59,916 bases of DNA, from positions 1-59,916 of the forward strand of contig NZ_LWSK01000025.1 in the NCBI RefSeq assembly GCF_001642955.1, written 5' to 3'. Positions 10,701-19,283 of this stretch are shown here, piece by piece (positions within the stretch are counted from its first letter, which is position 1; each line of letters starts with the position of its first letter). Origin of the DNA: Rubripirellula obstinata. GTDB taxonomy: Bacteria; Planctomycetota; Planctomycetia; Pirellulales; Pirellulaceae. A program made the translations under genes and the position numbers. The notes under the pieces are model-generated. The model was given only the letters and a program-made list of their open reading frames with translations. It searched no databases and was not told where the DNA came from.

Positions 10701-13700
10701 CCAACTGTGGCGCTAGTTGCAAATCAGGGCCATCAATTGCGGGAATCACCAACCCGTCATCCGCGACCGTGAATCCAAACGAATCCAAGACAGTATTCCC
10801 GTCCAGATCTTCAGAAACAAAATCGGTGCCGGGTGTGTAAACCAAATCGATCAGCCGATCGTTTGCGTCGAACGAAATGGCATCAATTTTCCCATGCGTC
10901 GTGTCAACGGGGAACACGGTGGAAGCAACGTTTGCTGCGGTCAAGGGAATCACACCGGCATCAATTGCAACAATTCCCAGCGTTTGATTTGACTCGTCTT
11001 GCGGCGCGGCGGCAGATGGAACCGCGTCAGCGATCGAGCCTGCCAATAATGCTTCGGCAGTGATCGTCAACGAAGTTTCTTCGCTGGTCGTGAATGATTT
11101 CGCAGTCGCCGACGGAACGTCATTCACCGGTTCAATGATGACGTCAAACGTTCGCGATACTGACGAATTGTCAGCAACGGTGCTGAGGATTCTGTCCAGC
11201 CCCGCATCCTCCACCGTGACCGTGATCGTCCCGGTTCCGTATCGGTCGGCAAGCGGAGTGAACGTGATCGAGCCAACCGAACTGCCATTTGCAAAGCTGA
11301 CTGATGGGTTTCCAAACAGCGTCGTGTCACTGCTGGTCGCGGTCACTCGCAATTGCTGGGCTTCTGTGCCGCCGGCGGAAATCCCAGTCAAGCCAACGGT
11401 CTGTGTTCCGGAATCTTCGACGGTGAACTGATCCAAAATCAGGGCCAAGGTCGGTTGATCATTGATCGCCGCAACGAAAAGACTGGCCGTTGCATTAGTG
11501 CTGGTCGGTAACGCGCGGATATCGGGTCCGCCGTCGGCGTCGATCAACCGTCCGTCATCGATGACGGTGAATCCAAACGAATCAAGAGTTTGAGTGGAAC
11601 CAGCGGCGGGGTCTACCGAATTGAAATTCGTGTTGGGCAAGTAAACCAGGTCAATCAAATGACCGTTGGCGTCAAAGTTGACTTCGGTAATCTGACCATG
11701 ATCGGTTGCAAAAGGTGCCTCCGGTGCATTGTCACGGTTTACCAACAATCCATCCGCATTGATGGCAGTGATCAGGAACAATTGATTCGACTCATCCTGC
11801 GGCGCGGCAGCCTGCGGATCGGCATCACCCAACGAGCCTGCGATCAGTTCGCTGGCTGAAATTCTTAGCGGTGTTTCTTCGTCGGTTGAAAACGACTTGT
11901 CGGTGGTTGAAAGCGTGTCGTTGACCGGGTTGATCGTGACGACGAACGTTTTTGTCACCGAAAGATTGTCGTCCAACGTCGCAAAATTGTTGTCTGGCCC
12001 GGACTTTTCAACCGTGACTGAAACAGTCGCACTTCCGTAGCGGTCTGCGACGGGGGCGATGACAAGCGATCCTGTCGAATCGGCTGACGCGTAGGTCACG
12101 GCTGGATTTGCAAACAGAGTCGGATCGCTGGTTGTTGCCGAGACGCGAATCAGCTCGTTTTCGCCGTTGCCCGCGTTGATCCCAGTCAAGGCGACCGTTC
12201 GGTTTACGGCATCTAGCTCGTCTTCATCGAATGAAAAACCGGCGATGTCACCTAATTCAGGAGGCGTCGCAACGTCGTCGTCTTCGATCGTTAGCGTTGC
12301 TGTCGCGGTCGGTCCCGGATCGGCATTGATGACCGAATCGATTGCGACAATCAGCGTTTCGTCCGACTCATTGATCGCATCGTCTACCGCAATGACGGTC
12401 GCCAAAGCGGTAACCTGTCCGGCAAGAAACGTGACGGTCGGTGGGACGCCGGTGTAATCAACATCGCCACCAGTCGCGGTGCCGAAAGTATTCAGCGTGA
12501 CCGTGATCTCTTGGCTCGAAGGGGCAGACAACGTTAGCTGCAAGTCAACTTGGCCGCCAGTTTCTGGAATGACCAGCGAATCGAACGACAAGGAAACGGT
12601 CGGGGCAAGGTCATCGTCAATGATGGTGGTGGTCGCAACGTGGTCCGTCGCAACAACGGGAACCGGATCCGCATTGACGGTGTCAATGACGCTCATCACG
12701 ACGGTTTCATCGACTTCGTCCAGCGAATCTTCTTCTGCATCGATCGTTAATATCCCGGAAAGACTGCCCGCCGGAATCGTGATTTCCAAGGTGGCTGGTG
12801 CGGCGTAATCGTCGACCAAAGTCGCGGTGCTGGACACGTCGATTTCCAACGTCACCGACACGTCTTTTTCTGAAAGGGCGCTCAGTGTTGCCGTGTAGGT
12901 TCCAATGCCAGCCGATTCGTCAATCGTTTCCGTTGCGGTTAGCAGCACGGTCGGTGCTGCGTCGTCATCGATGATCGTGTAATCAACTTGGTTGCCGGCC
13001 GTCGGCGTGGCAAAGGTTGCACTGTCGATCGTCAGCGTCAACGATTCATCAAACTCATCAATCGAATCGTCGATGACGTTGATCGTTTTTTCGGCGAACA
13101 ACATGCCTGCGGGGATCACGATTTCGAGCATTTGCGAGGAAATCGGATCGGCGGACAATGCGTAGTCTGTATTCAGAACCGCATCGCCACCCGAAAGCAG
13201 CGTTACCGTCACGTCATGGCTGGTCACCTGCGACAATTCAGCTCGAACGGTCGTGGTACCTGCGGCGACATCCGGATCCGGTTCGCTGATCGTGTCGGAG
13301 GCGGCCGCTAGGACCAAAGTCACATTCGGTGGCAGATCGTTTGGATCATCGGTGATCGTTACGGTGACCTGTTGTTCGCCAAGTTCAACCACTGGATTGG
13401 TGATCGCGACACCTGAATCATCCAACGCGGGGATGAAGATGGAATCGATATCAACGATGATGGTTTCGTCATCTTCGTCGAGGTCATCGTTGCGTGACAA
13501 AAGAGTGAATGTCCCCGAAGTCGTTCCGGCGGGAATGACGACAGAAACGTCGGCGGTGGTTTGGTAATCGGGCGAATTGGTTGCGGAGGCGATCAGCGTG
13601 GCGGTTCCCGAATACGTCAGATTAATCGTGGTTTCATAATTGACGGCACGCGAAAGATTTGCCGTCACGATCGCTTGCGAAACGCCGTCTTCGGGAATGA

Positions 13701-16350
13701 TTGTCTGGTCAACCGAAAGCGTGACGCTGGGTTCTAGAAAGCTGCTGGCGTCTGCCAGTTTCCAAGCACCGCGACCAAGCGTTCCCAGAACAAGAACATC
13801 GTCAGCCAAGTCATAGTCCATGTCGAACACAGGCACGTTGGGCAGGTTGCTGCCTAATTGGAACCATGTTCCCACGGCATCCATCGTCATCGCATAGACG
13901 CCCGTATTGGTTCCCAACACGACGGCTTCGATCAAGGTCGTGCCCACGGTTTGCGATACGTATTCCAACGATCGAAATACCGAAGCACCAATCGACGAAA
14001 GATTGCCCGTGATCATGTCCCAAGTATCACCCGCGTCGGTCGTTCGGACGACGGTGTTGGAATCGATCGCGATCGCCTCGAACCATTCGTTGGGATTCAT
14101 TCGCACGTCGCGAATCGGTCCACCACCAAGGTTGATATTCGTCACATACGTCCCGGCTGCCTCGGTTCTCACGTGAACATTTCCCAACGTATCACCCGCG
14201 TAGATCACTGACGGATTGTCATTATTGACTTCGGACCGGCCGCCATAGGCCAGCGGGTTCGCGACACTGCCGGGGACCGAAAACGTTGATGTCTGAACCG
14301 CAGAATCACCCTGGGTTGATGATTCGTAAACACCATTACTTCCGCCAACCAGCAAGCGAGTCGGGTCCACGGCGTTAAGAACCACCGAGGTATCAAAGGT
14401 CGCCTCAAACGGTTCACCCTCGGTAACGATCAAACGACGCGCCGTTGAACTGATTCGATTGTTGTCAGCGTCCCAAACGGTTGACTGAAAACCGCCAAGG
14501 TTTTGAAAACTGCTGTAACGAATCGATTGATTTTGGTCAGCCAGCGTGATGTTATCAACCACCACGTCGCCTCCGTCACCGCCGGACAGAAGACTCCATT
14601 CCAAGCTGCCTTCGCTGAGTTGAAATTGTGTCCCGTTATCCTGACTGCCTGCCAAAATCACGTTGGAGTTTGTGTCGTAAACAACATCGTGATACTCAAA
14701 AACACTGATCGAACCGTTGATCGATACCCACGTGCCGGTGTTGTCTTGCGGGCTTGATAGACGAAAGACGCCACCATCGTTTACCTCCAACAAGTTACCG
14801 TTGGCGTCGAACGCAATGTCACGCGAATCGGCATGCGGCGCGCTGCCATTGGCGGTTCCGCCGTTGGGATCAAAAGCGTTGGAATCGTCGGTCAAGTGAT
14901 CCCATTGCGGTGAAGGCGTCACCAACGGATTTCGCCGGATTTTGATGTCGCCACGGAAGATCGAAGCTGAAAAGTCGGTCGCGCCAATCGCATTGGGGAA
15001 AGGGGCTTCTTGCCGATCACCACCGATGTAGACAATGTCCTCGTCGTTGGGATCGATGCCGATCGAAAAGTGAATTCGACCTTGGCCGCCGGGGATCGAT
15101 GTGTCTTTGAACGTGGGGCTTGGGTTTGTGATGGGCGTAATCTGTCCGGAATTTGCAACGTACTCGCCCGCTGCGGTGCCATCGGAAAGATCGAGGCTTA
15201 ACGTATCGTCGTCGATGACGGTGACGGTCCATTGCCCGTTGGCAAGGTCAGTCGCTCGCACTCCGTTGACCAACACCAAGTCTCCGTCGGCCAGCCCGTG
15301 TCCATCCGCCGTGATTTCGATCGGAGCTGTGTTGGTTGCACCGGTGATGGGAATCGAAGGCGCGATGGGCAAAATGGGAACATCCATTTCAACCCAGGTC
15401 GGTGTCGCCGTGTCACCGGAATTGGTGTGGAACAGGCCCGCCGGTTGGCCGCCTTGGACAATCCCAACAAACAAACGCCCGCTCTCTGGATGAACGACTA
15501 TCTCGGTGTTGACGATATCGCCGCCATCGAGAAGTTCCTGAAGTTCGGGACTGGACTGCGAAATGTTTTCCCAAGTCAAACCGAAATCATCCGACCGAAA
15601 GATGCCGGTGGAACTGGATGTGTACAACCGATCGTGGGTGCTTAGGTCAGCGAAAAGATCGTTGAAACCGAAACCATCCAAACCGGTCGTGATGAGATCG
15701 AAATTGGCTCCACCATCGGTGCTGCGATAGATCCCATCGTTGTCACCCGAGATCACAATCGTGCTGGCAAACTCTTTCGACGCGATTCCAGAAATTCGAA
15801 CGCCACTGATTCCGTTGCTTCCGGGATCAACCCAAGTGTCGCCACCATCCTGACTGACGTAAACGTTTCCGATCGAACCGCCTTCGCCACCAAAGCTGCT
15901 GAAATTTCCTGTCCCGGCAACCAAAGTTTGAAACGGAAGTCCGGCTGGATTAGGGAAGAACGAATCGTCTGTATCGAACTCCACCGCACCGATCGTTAGC
16001 GATGGCAAGTCCTCGGTCTTGGCAACCCAAGTTGGGTTTGGATCATTCGCATTATCGGTTCGCCAAATCCCGCCGTTGATGCTGCCCACGAACACGACAT
16101 CCGCGTTGGTCGGGTGAGCCAGCACGGATTCGATTGCACCGTTGACCCGATTGTTGGGTTCGATGTTGGTGACCTGACCGTTGCTGGTTGGCGAGCCGCC
16201 CTGTTCGACAAAAATTCCCAATTCGGGCGTAGGAGGAATGAAGGCTAACAGGCGTCGTTCTTCTAGGTTCTCAAAATTGAATTGACGAGTCCGTTGTCGT
16301 CGGCGGCTGCGTGATTCTTCTGCACGAACTCGACGTTTTGAGATTGCCAT
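7747..16350 (-). CDS. Giant exported protein: Asp-box propeller, Calx-beta, cadherin-like repeats, dockerin
   Basis: A 2,867-residue surface or secreted protein. The N-terminus is very basic and then carries NLEERRLLAF (from residue 28), the planctomycete LExRxLL signal. Residues about 45-870 look like a sortilin/Asp-box beta-propeller, with repeated phrases such as GGIWRTDNA, SQDGGDTW and TTDAGDTW. About 872-1360 holds four Calx-beta domains ending in IDDD-type strands. From about 1361 come three long units of about 260 residues (each with DPTLFANP-like, ADRYGSATVSVTVE-like and PQDESNQLF-like blocks), then three half-units, then two cadherin-like domains (PSDGYVGPDSFTYTI). A dockerin-like EF-hand pair (FDVNASGEVTALDALLILN and FFDVNDNQTISSLDAFLV) lies near 2703-2770, followed by an acidic tail. 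The composition is strongly acidic. Adhesion or matrix function is inferred. Confidence 0.92.
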   Translation of the reverse strand: MAISKRRVRAEESRSRRRQRTRQFNFENLEERRLLAFIPPTPELGIFVEQGGSPTSNGQVTNIEPNNRVNGAIESVLAHPTNADVVFVGSINGGIWRTDNANDPNPTWVAKTEDLPSLTIGAVEFDTDDSFFPNPAGLPFQTLVAGTGNFSSFGGEGGSIGNVYVSQDGGDTWVDPGSNGISGVRISGIASKEFASTIVISGDNDGIYRSTDGGANFDLITTGLDGFGFNDLFADLSTHDRLYTSSSTGIFRSDDFGLTWENISQSSPELQELLDGGDIVNTEIVVHPESGRLFVGIVQGGQPAGLFHTNSGDTATPTWVEMDVPILPIAPSIPITGATNTAPIEITADGHGLADGDLVLVNGVRATDLANGQWTVTVIDDDTLSLDLSDGTAAGEYVANSGQITPITNPSPTFKDTSIPGGQGRIHFSIGIDPNDEDIVYIGGDRQEAPFPNAIGATDFSASIFRGDIKIRRNPLVTPSPQWDHLTDDSNAFDPNGGTANGSAPHADSRDIAFDANGNLLEVNDGGVFRLSSPQDNTGTWVSINGSISVFEYHDVVYDTNSNVILAGSQDNGTQFQLSEGSLEWSLLSGGDGGDVVVDNITLADQNQSIRYSSFQNLGGFQSTVWDADNNRISSTARRLIVTEGEPFEATFDTSVVLNAVDPTRLLVGGSNGVYESSTQGDSAVQTSTFSVPGSVANPLAYGGRSEVNNDNPSVIYAGDTLGNVHVRTEAAGTYVTNINLGGGPIRDVRMNPNEWFEAIAIDSNTVVRTTDAGDTWDMITGNLSSIGASVFRSLEYVSQTVGTTLIEAVVLGTNTGVYAMTMDAVGTWFQLGSNLPNVPVFDMDYDLADDVLVLGTLGRGAWKLADASSFLEPSVTLSVDQTIIPEDGVSQAIVTANLSRAVNYETTINLTYSGTATLIASATNSPDYQTTADVSVVIPAGTTSGTFTLLSRNDDLDEDDETIIVDIDSIFIPALDDSGVAITNPVVELGEQQVTVTITDDPNDLPPNVTLVLAAASDTISEPDPDVAAGTTTVRAELSQVTSHDVTVTLLSGGDAVLNTDYALSADPISSQMLEIVIPAGMLFAEKTINVIDDSIDEFDESLTLTIDSATFATPTAGNQVDYTIIDDDAAPTVLLTATETIDESAGIGTYTATLSALSEKDVSVTLEIDVSSTATLVDDYAAPATLEITIPAGSLSGILTIDAEEDSLDEVDETVVMSVIDTVNADPVPVVATDHVATTTIIDDDLAPTVSLSFDSLVIPETGGQVDLQLTLSAPSSQEITVTLNTFGTATGGDVDYTGVPPTVTFLAGQVTALATVIAVDDAINESDETLIVAIDSVINADPGPTATATLTIEDDDVATPPELGDIAGFSFDEDELDAVNRTVALTGINAGNGENELIRVSATTSDPTLFANPAVTYASADSTGSLVIAPVADRYGSATVSVTVEKSGPDNNFATLDDNLSVTKTFVVTINPVNDTLSTTDKSFSTDEETPLRISASELIAGSLGDADPQAAAPQDESNQLFLITAINADGLLVNRDNAPEAPFATDHGQITEVNFDANGHLIDLVYLPNTNFNSVDPAAGSTQTLDSFGFTVIDDGRLIDADGGPDIRALPTSTNATASLFVAAINDQPTLALILDQFTVEDSGTQTVGLTGISAGGTEAQQLRVTATSSDTTLFGNPSVSFANGSSVGSITFTPLADRYGTGTITVTVEDAGLDRILSTVADNSSVSRTFDVIIEPVNDVPSATAKSFTTSEETSLTITAEALLAGSIADAVPSAAAPQDESNQTLGIVAIDAGVIPLTAANVASTVFPVDTTHGKIDAISFDANDRLIDLVYTPGTDFVSEDLDGNTVLDSFGFTVADDGLVIPAIDGPDLQLAPQLASEVASILVTPINDEPTLTEIADLEIQEDSPQQTIVLSGIAAGGGEQQDLRITATSSDATLFADPIVTYTLGDAVGTIDFTPVADRYGTSTVTVAIEDAGLDNDFDTTDDNVSSSRTFVVTLTPQNDVPDTTDKSFETGEDLSLTISAAELVADSVGDADPLALSPQDESNQLFRITSIETDSGSVTFANADSGSLVTTHGQIDSVRFDSEGFLIDLVYTPAAEFNSTEFNSAESDSESIDPVLDTFQFTLQDDGLAISPIGGPDIVTPPESVLGSASILVTATNDQPEINDIADAVIDEGSGEQTVVLDGINSGGGGIETQVLRITATSNNPTLIEDPTVTYAQGDTEATLRFTPEPNQFGSATITVTLTDGGPDNNLATASDNASIVKTFDVTVQSVNASPSFAPLFARRLNEGGPAQVVSLTAIDAGANEVQEMFISAQSDNPTLIADPTISYDGIGSTGTLSFVPLPNQFGSATITVTLTDSGDDNDLSTADDNASFDRTFVIEVLPIDDPPTISPIDDFVINENSAEVTIDLNGISSGVNESQDIRVTAVSSDTTLIADPIVSYVSPAAQGQLFLTPVADQIGSATITVTVEDGGEDGDLETTLDNQTTSETFTVNVADVNSIPIARNDTVISRRNTNSTSILPLLNDEDSDGTLDASSFAITDAPDFGTITQQTNQSGQLELIFTPLDSFLGSDSFEYTISDDAGATSLPATVQIVPDVSPVVGDDFGGGVAADDINIDVLSNDVAVSGQLDLATLTIVEEPTNGTTTIEADGTITYVPSDGYVGPDSFTYTITDTDGNVSAPVTVNMNLVASGLNNPRNRFDVNASGEVTALDALLILNRIQLSGSTEIPVDPAERGPNFFDVNDNQTISSLDAFLVIGEIEGNDPRFESESVAASAAVVIAPNSIESVDDEKTETVADSVSPQTTVSRSKLADDDLPSDHPTDEGIVSLLANDSTRNDSEVEDIEALTDLAIASLV
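10006..10035. repeat. 15-base tandem duplication in the giant gene
   Basis: Two adjacent copies of CGAATTGAATTCGG plus one base, encoding the repeated FNSTEFNSAE segment. The unit is five codons, so the reading frame is unchanged; replication slippage is likely. Confidence 0.75.
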
Positions 16351-16413
16351 GTGACTGATCTGCTTTGAGAGGATTAGGAATAAAAACGGCTTCTAAAATG
16401 AACGAGCGCCCGA

Positions 16414-16443
16414 GACTATTGCCACTGTGACTATTGCCACTGT
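16414..16443. repeat. 15-base tandem repeat, two copies
   Basis: Two perfect adjacent copies of GACTATTGCCACTGT, 65-95 bases upstream of the start of the large exported protein. Confidence 0.85.
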
Positions 16444-16615
16444 GACCATCACGGCCGATCCTTAGGATGGGCGGTCTGGGGGCGTTGGTATGGCAGCGGA
16501 GTATAGCGGACTTCAGGCACCGCAATTGGTCATGACCACGCTGCACGGGCGATTCTTGGGCTAGAAAGCCGAAATCGTTTCCTGGGCCTCTTCTTTCGGA
16601 GTTCAATCATGGGGA

Positions 16616-16654
16616 AAAGGTTGATCAGAAAGGTTGATCAGAAAGGTTGATCAG
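16616..16654. repeat. 13-base tandem repeat, three copies
   Basis: Three perfect adjacent copies of AAAGGTTGATCAG, each containing the palindrome TGATCA. They lie about 20 bases past the stop of the HD-domain gene and 266 bases upstream of the large exported-protein gene. They could be protein-binding sites or simple slippage. Confidence 0.85.
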
Positions 16655-16673
16655 AGAAAAAGCCGTCGCGTTG

Positions 16674-17786
16674 CTACCCGAACATGTCTTCGATGTTCTC
16701 GATGTAGTCCAACGCCTCTTCCAATTCGGGTGCCTCCGCACCGGCGACCCGGCCACCTCGGTCGCACTCGCCCAGTTCGATTAGGTCTTCGTACCACGGA
16801 CTTTCGGCGAGTCGTCGCTTTGCCCTGGCACCGATCGTGCCATCGGCGATCGCGTGAGTGTCCATGTGATGTTCGATCAACCACATCGTTCGCTCGCTGA
16901 CGAATCCTTCCAATGCTTCCATCCCAGCGGCGACGTGGTCACGCCGATCGATCGCTTTGCCGACGTCGTGCAACAAAGCTGCCAGCAGGAATTCTTCGTC
17001 GTACGGTTTGCAATCCCTGGCCAAGTCAAAGACTTGCAAACTGTGATAGAGCGCGTCGCCTTCGGGGTGATACTTCAAGTTTTGATGGACCGATTCCAGC
17101 GGCACCAACAACGATTGAAACACGGTGATGCGATCGGGTGTCAGCGTAAGCTCGTTCACTTTCGCCTCGATCGTTTCGGGTGTCACTTCGTGTTCAAGTG
17201 CGATCAATCGGTTCAGTTCGTTCAGCCCAGCGCTTTCGATCGGCTTGTTGGTGATCGAACTGCGAAATCGGTATCCCAACTGAGACGGATGATAAACGGT
17301 TAGCTCGATCTCGAATTCATCGCGGACATGAATGTGCGTGAAGACTCGCTGCTGTCCGTCTTTGACAATCTGTTTCCGTTCCAACTGATAGAACAGATTT
17401 AGATCTTCCAATTCTGTGGTGATTGAATGTGGATTGGCGGCGAAGACATGGATATCGATGTCGGATCCGTTGCGAATCGAACCGGTCAGCACACTGCCGA
17501 TTAGTTTTGGATGGAAGCCCGCCAGTTTTTCCAGCCACCAAGCCGCTCGCACTCGCATTTGCAACAACCGCTGTTGATGCCGATCGGGGCCTTCGTGCAT
17601 TCGAGCCAGCACTTGAACTTGGTCGCGAATTTCAGCGTTCGATGGCAGATCGGCTGGCTTGATCCAACCTTTGTACAAACGCGAGGCGGCTTTTTGCTTT
17701 GCCGCGTAGTACTCCGCGACGTCGCGCGAGTACATCAGACGTGCCGCCTCAAAAGCAATTTGACGGCGTAGTTTCGACGGGGTCAT
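16674..17786 (-). CDS. Nucleotidyltransferase-HD domain protein
   Basis: A 370-residue cytoplasmic protein with two enzymatic modules. The first is a nucleotidyltransferase (pol beta-like) fold with GSVLTGSIRNGSDIDIHVF; the metal-binding GSDID acids are at about residues 109 and 111. The second is an HD phosphohydrolase domain with YHSLQVFD, LLHDVGKA (about 270) and IEHHMDTHA. This order recalls tRNA nucleotidyltransferase/HD proteins, but the overall sequence is not a CCA-adding enzyme, and planctomycetes carry uncharacterised proteins of this layout. The substrate is unknown. ATG 17786 is the start. The gene is flanked downstream by short tandem repeats and upstream by family C palindromes. 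Confidence 0.85.
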   Translation of the reverse strand: MTPSKLRRQIAFEAARLMYSRDVAEYYAAKQKAASRLYKGWIKPADLPSNAEIRDQVQVLARMHEGPDRHQQRLLQMRVRAAWWLEKLAGFHPKLIGSVLTGSIRNGSDIDIHVFAANPHSITTELEDLNLFYQLERKQIVKDGQQRVFTHIHVRDEFEIELTVYHPSQLGYRFRSSITNKPIESAGLNELNRLIALEHEVTPETIEAKVNELTLTPDRITVFQSLLVPLESVHQNLKYHPEGDALYHSLQVFDLARDCKPYDEEFLLAALLHDVGKAIDRRDHVAAGMEALEGFVSERTMWLIEHHMDTHAIADGTIGARAKRRLAESPWYEDLIELGECDRGGRVAGAEAPELEEALDYIENIEDMFG

Positions 17787-17844
17787 GCAGTGGGCTAGAC
17801 GATGCTAAGCCCTGATAGAACGAGTGGGGAATCTTCACAGAATC

Positions 17845-17940
17845 GTTTAACCGCGTTGGGCATCGCCCCGCGCGTCCGGGGGACGCTGCACGCTGGACGC
17901 TGGAGGCTGCACGCGCGGGGCGATGCCCACGCGGTTAAAC
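17845..17940. repeat. Family C palindrome, copy 1
   Basis: Inverted repeat starting GTTTAACCGCGTTGGGCATC and ending GATGCCCACGCGGTTAAAC, with a GC-rich loop. It lies between trxA and the HD-domain gene, which run in the same direction. Confidence 0.9.
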
Positions 17941-17951
17941 AGTTGGGGAAT

Positions 17952-17980
17952 CGCGCGGGGCGTTGCCCACGCGGTTAAAC
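17952..17980. repeat. Family C half-element
   Basis: A second right arm only (CGCGCGGGGCGTTGCCCACG then GCGGTTAAAC), 12 bases after the complete copy and just past the stop of trxA. Confidence 0.85.
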
Positions 17981-17993
17981 AATCAATCCGAAA

Positions 17994-18314
17994 CTATGCG
18001 TCGAGTGCTTCTTGAAGCGCTGACTTCGGACGCACGCCTACGAAACTTTCGGAGACTTCGCCAGCCTTGAACACCAACAGAGTTGGGATGCTGCTGATGC
18101 CGAACTTTTGTGCGACACCAGGGTGATCGTCGATGTTTACTTTGCCGATCTTCACAGCCGGATTTTCTGAAGCAAGCTCATCAATCATGGGGGCGATTTG
18201 GCGGCAAGGACCACACCAGGGTGCCCAGAAATCGACCAACACAGGCGTGTCGGATTTCAAAACTTCGCTGTCGAAGTTGTCTTCAGTAAATTCTTTTACG
18301 GCGTCTGAAGCCAT
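17994..18314 (-). CDS. trxA: Thioredoxin
   Basis: A 106-residue cytoplasmic disulfide reductase. The active site WCGPC has its cysteines at residues 34 and 37, within the classical VDFWAPWCGPCRQIAP. The cis-proline loop GISSIPTLLVF and the closing GxxP-like VGVRPK segment are present. Length and motif spacing are those of ordinary bacterial thioredoxin. ATG 18314 is supported by GAGGA 8-12 bases upstream. It appears monocistronic, with family C elements immediately downstream. Confidence 0.97.
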   Translation of the reverse strand: MASDAVKEFTEDNFDSEVLKSDTPVLVDFWAPWCGPCRQIAPMIDELASENPAVKIGKVNIDDHPGVAQKFGISSIPTLLVFKAGEVSESFVGVRPKSALQEALDA

Positions 18315-18434
18315 GGCTGAGTCCTCGGTAGATCCGAAAGTGTTATGGTCGTGAAAGTGAAAACGGGCGTCTTCGTCGGCAGATTGTATGCTCGATTTCC
18401 TAAAATGGCAGCCCGCTGTCCAAGTTTCGCTCAG

Positions 18435-19124
18435 TTAAAGCAATAACTGGGCCAATTGATGCAACATCATCGCTGTTGCACCCCAAACGCGGTGAACCTG
18501 ATCGCGATTTCGGACTTCAATCGCCGGTGCGCTGAACTTGACTTCGCCAACATGACTGCCGTTTTCGGATACCACCAACCGGCGGTGCGAAGTCCGCTGG
18601 CGTCGATCCGGATCAATCAACTGGGAAACGGGCAACAGGATCACTTTGGCGACTTCGACCGGGTCCGGCTGCCAAGCTTGTTCCGGCGGATCCGTGACGA
18701 TCACCATTGGATGGACTTGATTGTCGCTGGCGTAGACGTAGTAGCTGGCAAGTTCGCCACACGCCCGATGCACGCGCGGCCGCACGCCTAATTCTTCGGT
18801 GTATTCACGAGTAGCCGCCTGCAACATGGTCTCGCCACGTTCGGCTCGCCCGCCGGGAAAACAGATTTGTCCGCCGTGATGCATCAGCGTTGTTGGACGC
18901 AGCGTCAGTGGGATCGTCCAGCCGAGTTGGTCGTGCTGAAACAGCGTGATGGCGACCGCTGCGATTCGCGATGACCGACGTGCCGGGCCGCGATGACGTC
19001 CATAGGCAAGCTGTGGTGCAAACGAACGGCCCGGTTTGATACGTCTCGCCAACAACCGACGGGTCAGGTGGTCAGCCAGTTCGGCCTGCGACCACTGCAG
19101 TAATTCGGTTGCGTTCGGTTTCAC
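18435..19124 (-). CDS. Nudix hydrolase (CoA pyrophosphatase-like)
   Basis: A 229-residue hydrolase of nucleoside diphosphates linked to another moiety. The Nudix box is complete: GGRAERGE at about residues 91-98 followed by REYTEELG at 106-113. The preceding HHGGQICFPGG and the following region resemble the CoA-diphosphatase (NudL/YeaB, human NUDT7/8) subgroup, which hydrolyses coenzyme A and its derivatives. The start is GTG at 19124. The N-terminal 50 residues are basic and Arg-rich. Subgroup assignment is by resemblance only. Confidence 0.88.
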   Translation of the reverse strand: MKPNATELLQWSQAELADHLTRRLLARRIKPGRSFAPQLAYGRHRGPARRSSRIAAVAITLFQHDQLGWTIPLTLRPTTLMHHGGQICFPGGRAERGETMLQAATREYTEELGVRPRVHRACGELASYYVYASDNQVHPMVIVTDPPEQAWQPDPVEVAKVILLPVSQLIDPDRRQRTSHRRLVVSENGSHVGEVKFSAPAIEVRNRDQVHRVWGATAMMLHQLAQLLL

Positions 19125-19173
19125 TCAGGCCTTACCCAAAATAACGTCATGAACTTGGATCCCACCAAATCCC

Positions 19174-19237
19174 AACCCGAACGCGTAAGCGAGGGATTTA
19201 CGAGTTAACCGGAATTCCTCGCTTACGCGTTCGGGTT
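19174..19237. repeat. Family E palindrome
   Basis: Perfect 21-base arms (AACCCGAACGCGTAAGCGAG plus one base, and its complement) around a 22-base loop, between the Nudix and isomerase genes. Only one copy is in the window. The following CGGGGCAATTCCTTGA resembles CGGGACAGTTCCTTAG at 23806-23821. Confidence 0.85.
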
Positions 19238-19283
19238 GCGAAATTGGGACATTGTTTCGGGGCAATTCCTTGATTCAAAAGTC

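Larger units (their letters stand above)
16351..16673. other. 323-base upstream region with tandem repeats
   Basis: Leader and promoter region of the 2,867-residue gene, downstream of the HD-domain gene. No -35/-10 pair could be assigned with confidence. It contains two separate short tandem arrays, listed separately. Confidence 0.5.

Noticed and set aside
7858-15645. Many 60-190 codon frames antisense to the 2,867-residue gene
   Set aside because: They are shadows of a strongly codon-biased acidic repeat gene; none has a domain, plausible start context or independent conservation sign.
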